From Streptomyces sp. HmicA12 (GTDB lineage: Bacteria; Actinomycetota; Actinomycetes; Streptomycetales; Streptomycetaceae): a stretch of 42,311 bases of DNA. The translations under genes were made by a program, and so were the position numbers. The stretch is taken from contig NZ_KB891810.1 of the NCBI RefSeq assembly GCF_000373565.1, positions 126,216-168,526 of the forward strand, in the 5' to 3' direction. Shown in pieces: positions 39,843-42,311 of the stretch (position 1 is its first letter; the number at the start of each line of letters is the position of its first letter). The notes beneath the pieces were generated by a model. That model saw nothing but the letters and a program-made list of their open reading frames with translations, had not been told where the DNA came from and made no database searches.

Positions 39843-40072
39843 AGGGACCGCCAGAGAGGCCTGGCGGAGAGGGACCACCCACTCCTCCCAGGCGATCAAG
39901 TCCTGAGTCACCTGGGAATCCGTCCGTCCCGCGGCAACAGGATTCATGTGCAGGCGTCACACCGTCTCTTGTCCGTGCATGGGCCAAGGGCCAGGGACAC
40001 GCCGTCAACGAACGGGGCAGACCGCCAAAGGATCTGATCAAGAAGTACAAGCAGGTCCACGGCCATGGATGA
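39731..40072 (+). pseudogene. 3' part of the nuclease gene: winged-helix end and Lsr2-type DNA-binding domain, out of frame
   Basis: Read from the C run in the +2-related frame, the sequence continues the upstream protein smoothly: 'LIAGVERQGGNHVVTAPPSL' is a typical winged-helix wing, then 'AAARLRALAAVIESTG', a Pro-rich linker, and a C-terminal domain VRAWAKGQGHAVNERGRPP followed by KDLIKKYKQVHG. This matches the Lsr2 C-terminal domain (helix, GH-V, RGR AT-hook-like loop, final helix), which binds AT-rich minor groove; RGR is at 40013-40021. One missing C in the six-C run would explain the break, so this may be a real mutation, a phase-variable tract or a sequencing error. If ATG 39743 were used it would be a separate 109-aa protein. 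Confidence 0.65.
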
Positions 40073-40246
40073 ATGACCGAGCAGGGTCGGCTGTGTCTGC
40101 GCAAGAACCTGAGGGGCTTACGCCCCGCCGTCAGCAGGCCGCTCACTTGCCGGCCGGAAGTTGTCCTGCCGTGACCGAGGCTGACCAATGATCGGCACCG
40201 ACCGAGCCCTCTGCGCCAGCAACGGATGAACGCCGCCACGAAGTAG

Positions 40247-40252
40247 TAACAT
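40247..40252 (+). promoter_or_regulatory. -10 hexamer of the toxin-antitoxin operon
   Basis: TAACAT, 7 nt, ATG 40260: a leaderless start, overlapped by the operator palindrome. Between 40073 and 40246 I see nothing else. Confidence 0.5.
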
Positions 40253-40262
40253 GTAGTACATG
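40250..40262. promoter_or_regulatory. Operator palindrome of the toxin-antitoxin operon
   Basis: CATGTA-G-TACATG, a perfect 13-bp palindrome that spans the end of the -10 hexamer and the antitoxin start codon. Binding of the antitoxin or the complex here would block transcription, the usual autoregulation of Phd/VapB systems. Confidence 0.6.
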
Positions 40263-40505
40263 GAAGCCACTGCTCGTGATTTCAACCAGAGGTCCTCGCA
40301 GATACTCGCCGCCGCTGAGCGAGGCGAGACCATCACGGTGACCAAGAACGGCCGCCCCGTCGCCCGTGTCGTGCCGATCGACGCCGACGAGGTTCCGCCC
40401 TACTCGACTGAGCCCATGGGGGACATGGAGATTCCGGACATCGGGACAGGGCCCGATCTCACCAATGAGGACATCGAAGAAGCCCTGAAGGGGATGGGCT
40501 CTTGA
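40260..40505 (+). CDS. Phd/YefM-type antitoxin
   Basis: 81 aa. 'EATARDFNQRSSQILAAAERGETITVTKNGRPVARVVPI' is the Phd/YefM DNA-binding fold (residues 2-40). The remaining acidic tail (DLTNEDIEEALKGMGS) would wrap the toxin. The stop overlaps the start of the toxin gene (TTGA), so the pair is co-translated with antitoxin first. It lies in the tRNA-Pro element, which it may help to stabilise. Confidence 0.88.
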   Translation: MEATARDFNQRSSQILAAAERGETITVTKNGRPVARVVPIDADEVPPYSTEPMGDMEIPDIGTGPDLTNEDIEEALKGMGS

Positions 40506-40948
40506 GCGCTGTCGTCATCGCTGACACCAATGCCCTCTATCGGCTTCTCGTCTCCTTGACGGACGGCAGCGCCATCCACCGCAAAGCCTTCTCCACCATT
40601 GGACATATGGTGATCTCACCCATGGTCCTGGCTGAACTCGACTACTTGGTGACCACGAAGATCAGTGCGCAGGCCGCATACAACGCGATCGACTTCCTCG
40701 CCAAGGGCACTGAGAGGCGGAAGTTCTCCATCCCCGACATCACCCCCCATGTGCGCACGGCGATGACAGTGCTCGAGGGCTACCGGGACGCAGACGGAGG
40801 GAAGGGCATCGGCATGACGGATGCCATGAACGTCGCTCTGGCCGCCGCCTACCGAACCGAGGTCATGTTCACCTCGGACCGGCACTTCCGCATGGTTCGG
40901 CCGCTGACGGGACACGGAGCATTCCGGCTGCTGCCCGATGACTTGTAG
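40502..40948 (+). CDS. VapC-type PIN-domain toxin
   Basis: 148 aa from a TTG at 40502 that overlaps the antitoxin stop. PIN-domain RNase with the acidic residues D8 (ADTNALY), E45 (LAELDYL), D107 (GMTDAMNVALAA) and D126 (FTSDRHF), all present, so probably active. PIN toxins cleave tRNA or rRNA and stop growth until the antitoxin is restored. Pairing with a Phd-like rather than AbrB-like antitoxin is common. Confidence 0.88.
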   Translation: MSAVVIADTNALYRLLVSLTDGSAIHRKAFSTIGHMVISPMVLAELDYLVTTKISAQAAYNAIDFLAKGTERRKFSIPDITPHVRTAMTVLEGYRDADGGKGIGMTDAMNVALAAAYRTEVMFTSDRHFRMVRPLTGHGAFRLLPDDL

Positions 40949-41022
40949 ACCCACCAATCGGGCGCTTCCGTAGAGGGATCACGCCCACGGCGAGGCCGGC
41001 TACCAGCAGGTTGGGAGTCACT

Positions 41023-41042
41023 CGGGAGCCGACTTGCTCCCG
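41023..41042. repeat. Right inner hairpin of the integrative element
   Basis: CGGGAGC-CGACTT-GCTCCCG, followed by CCACACCACGCGAGACC; a diverged copy of the sequence at 38804. The rest of 40949-41135 carries no gene. Confidence 0.6.
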
Positions 41043-41135
41043 CAGGCCCTTCCACACCACGCGAGACCAATCGAGACCACACCCCTGACCAGGGGAAACG
41101 CCATCCGGGCAGGCAAGGTCAGCACCCGAACCTCA

Positions 41136-41181
41136 TTCGGGACGAAGAGGTCGTGGGTTCAGATCCCGCCACCCCGACAGC
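41136..41181 (+). repeat. attR: 46-bp copy of the tRNA-Pro 3' end
   Basis: Same as 38690-38735 but for one base. The 5' half of the tRNA is absent, so it is not a tRNA gene. Confidence 0.85.
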
Positions 41182-41195
41182 TGTAAGAACAGGTC

Positions 41196-41228
41196 AAGGG
41201 CCTGATTCGGATTCCGGGTCAGGCCCTT
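41196..41228 (+). terminator. Hairpin after attR
   Basis: AAGGGCCTGA..TCAGGCCCTT with a 13-nt loop and TTTC tail. It is probably the original terminator of the tRNA-Pro gene before insertion, since a similar hairpin follows the tRNA at attL. Confidence 0.65.
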
Positions 41229-41408
41229 TCCGCTTCTCCGGTGATCGTTTGGGGGGAAATCTTGGAGAGAACTTGGTCGGGGTCCCCCGGACGCCGCTCG
41301 CTCTCAGCCAGACCTGCCGAAGTTCCGCGGGCGGCGAATGCTGGGCAGTCGCAAACGCGCTGAGCGGAACGGCTGCCTGTGCCGCTCGCTGCCCTGGCGA
41401 TTCGAGTC

Positions 41409-41853
41409 ATGAACGCGCTCGCAGGCAAACCCCACCGCGCGCCCCTGCCCGGCCACGCCACCGCCGGCGCGATCCTTGTCGACGCCGCACCGCGTCCTGC
41501 ACATCCACCACCTCGCCACCGGAATGTGGCTCCTGCCCGGAGGCCACCTGGAACCCGCCGACAACACCCTGCTCCAGGCCGCCGGACGCGAACTCGCCGA
41601 GGAGACAGGCATCTCGCCCCACCTCGTCACGCCACGCGGCGAGGTGCCGCTCGACATCGGCATCCACCCCATCGACGCCGACCCGGCCAAGAACGAACCC
41701 GCCCACCAGCACTGCGACTTCCGGTACCTCTTCCGCACCACCGCCGACATCGGCGAGCTCCAGACCGAGGAAGTCTCCGCCGCGGCCTGGCACGACATCG
41801 AAGAGGTCAGCGATCCCCAGCTCCGACAGCGCATCGCCGCCGCGCTGCGCTGA
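41409..41853 (+). pseudogene. NUDIX hydrolase gene with a frameshift
   Basis: The N-terminal strand is in one frame from ATG 41409 (MNALAGKPHRAPLPG, then HATAGAILVDA) and the rest in another, from about 41480 (PHRVLHIHHLATGMWLLPGG). Joined, they give a NUDIX protein of about 147 aa with the box 'GGHLEPADNTLLQAAGRELAEETGI', in which the first Glu of the box is Asp. A short indel near 41478-41490 separates the halves. The second frame alone (ATG 41476 or later) would lack the first strand of the fold. It adjoins attR of the element. The substrate is unknown. Confidence 0.6.
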
Positions 41854-41866
41854 CCGGCGCCGAAAG

Positions 41867-41900
41867 GGCCGCCCTCGCGTCCGAGCGCGTGAGGGCGGCC
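41867..41900. terminator. Terminator between the NUDIX gene and the LuxR-type regulator
   Basis: GGCCGCCCTC..GAGGGCGGCC with partly paired GCG/CGC inside, followed by TCTTC; lies between convergent genes. Confidence 0.7.
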
Positions 41901-41947
41901 TCTTCAGACCCCAGCGGCCGCTGCCCGGCAGGCTTCGGGGGCGGGGA

Positions 41948-42311
41948 TCAGTGGATCGGTGTCCGCTGGGGCATGGGGCCTCCGTCGTTCTGGGCACTCA
42001 GGAAAGTGAGCGCCGCGGTGACCCGGCGGTCGACCAGGGGCTGGTCGGTGAGTCCGAGCTTGCGGAAGATGACGCTGACGTACTTCTCGACGGCCTTGAC
42101 CGAGATGAAGAGCGCGGCGGCGATACCCCGGTTGGACAGCCCGTGGGAGATGTGTTCCAGGACGTCGATCTCGCGCAGGGTCAGGTCGTCGATGGCGATG
42201 CCGTCCCGGCGCGTCACCAGGGAGTCCACGATGCTCGGGTCCAGGACGGTCTGGCCGGCACGGATGTCCCGCAGCGCGCCGAGCACGGTGTCGATGCCCG
42301 GGATCCGGTCG
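41948..42311 (-). CDS. LuxR-type response regulator (C-terminal part, cut by window edge)
   Basis: 121 codons are visible; the N-terminal receiver domain would lie beyond the right edge. The frame is open to the edge (DRIPGIDTVLGALRDIRAG..), so the ATG inside at 42286 is not the start. The GerE/LuxR helix-turn-helix is 'LTLREIDVLEHISHGLSNRGIAAALFISVKAVEKYVSVIFRKLGL'. 'TVLDPSIVDSLVTRR' before it is the usual linker of NarL-type regulators. It would bind DNA as a phosphorylation-dependent dimer; the cognate kinase is not in view. Confidence 0.88.
   Translation of the reverse strand, partial: DRIPGIDTVLGALRDIRAGQTVLDPSIVDSLVTRRDGIAIDDLTLREIDVLEHISHGLSNRGIAAALFISVKAVEKYVSVIFRKLGLTDQPLVDRRVTAALTFLSAQNDGGPMPQRTPIH

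Larger units (their letters stand above)
38690..41181. mobile_element. Remnant integrative element in tRNA-Pro, 2.4 kb, no integrase
   Basis: Bounded by 46-bp direct repeats of the tRNA-Pro 3' end, the hallmark of tyrosine-recombinase integration. Just inside each end is a similar hairpin (GGGGAGC-N6-GCTCCCC at 38804; CGGGAGC-N6-GCTCCCG at 41023), followed by related GAGACCAC-containing sequence. No integrase, excisionase or replication gene is present. Cargo: nuclease-Lsr2 gene (frameshifted) and a Phd/VapC pair. Codon use has more A/T in third positions than the flanking genes. Probably a decayed or satellite element. Confidence 0.75.

Noticed and set aside
41136..41181. Second tRNA-Pro gene
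   Set aside because: Only the 3' half is present and the D arm and 5' acceptor strand are missing; it is the att repeat.
1..42311. CRISPR array or biosynthetic gene cluster
   Set aside because: No array with regular spacers and no PKS, NRPS or terpene genes were seen; all tandem repeats found lack spacers.

Overview
The window is high-GC actinobacterial chromosome and almost certainly Streptomyces. Evidence: the first residues of BldG at the left edge, a WblA-type WhiB protein, a streptomycete-type Crp, many GTG starts, and several genes whose -10 hexamer lies 6-8 nt before the start codon (probable leaderless mRNAs). The gene order from the helicase to the metallophosphoesterase also follows, as I recall it, the Mycobacterium tuberculosis block Rv3649-Rv3683. 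Positions 1-38.6 kb are therefore core chromosome.

Layout. 1-52: start of bldG (minus). 135-2588: MrfA/Lhr-like helicase, followed by a noncoding 25-bp tandem array. 3.0-8.5 kb (minus): Tad/Flp pilus cluster, in transcription order ssd, tadA, tadB, tadC, Flp pilin, TadE and TadE-like. 8.9-10.3 kb: a HAD-IB phosphatase gene between two noncoding RNAs, a 6C RNA on the minus strand and the locus of the 6S-like/Ms1 RNA on the plus strand. 10.3-13.6 kb: Fic-like protein with a degenerate motif, CooC/ParA-type ATPase, deacetylase-like lipoprotein. 13.9-21.6 kb: SulP-carbonic anhydrase fusion, acetyl-CoA synthetase, NhaA antiporter, holin-like membrane protein, epoxide-hydrolase-like protein. 22.1-26.3 kb: MarP protease, CoA-type NUDIX, endonuclease III, Crp. 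26.4-33.6 kb: nucleotidyltransferase, ECF sigma factor, metallo-beta-lactamase protein, NUDIX, RidA, DUF4177, two ArsA-type ATPases, WblA. 34.0-38.6 kb: class A PBP, YqeY, metallophosphoesterase, Pr6Pr membrane protein.

At 38.66 kb there is tRNA-Pro(CGG). The last 46 bp of its locus recur at 41136-41181, bounding a 2.4-kb accessory island with no integrase. The island carries a PD-(D/E)XK nuclease gene that reads, across a one-base frameshift in a C run, into a winged-helix-like segment and an Lsr2-type AT-rich-DNA-binding domain, followed by a Phd/VapC toxin-antitoxin pair. This nuclease-Lsr2 architecture is the best candidate here for an undescribed system: a nuclease aimed at AT-rich foreign DNA. 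To the right are a frameshifted NUDIX gene and the C-terminal part of a LuxR-type response regulator cut by the window edge.

The core genes fall into themes: envelope and stress (MarP, PBP, Tad pilus, sigma factor), nucleotide and DNA hygiene (helicase, Nth, NUDIX, RidA), carbon and ion physiology (Acs, SulP-CA, NhaA), and developmental control (BldG, Crp, WblA, 6S-like RNA). All calls come from reading the sequence; no database search was run.
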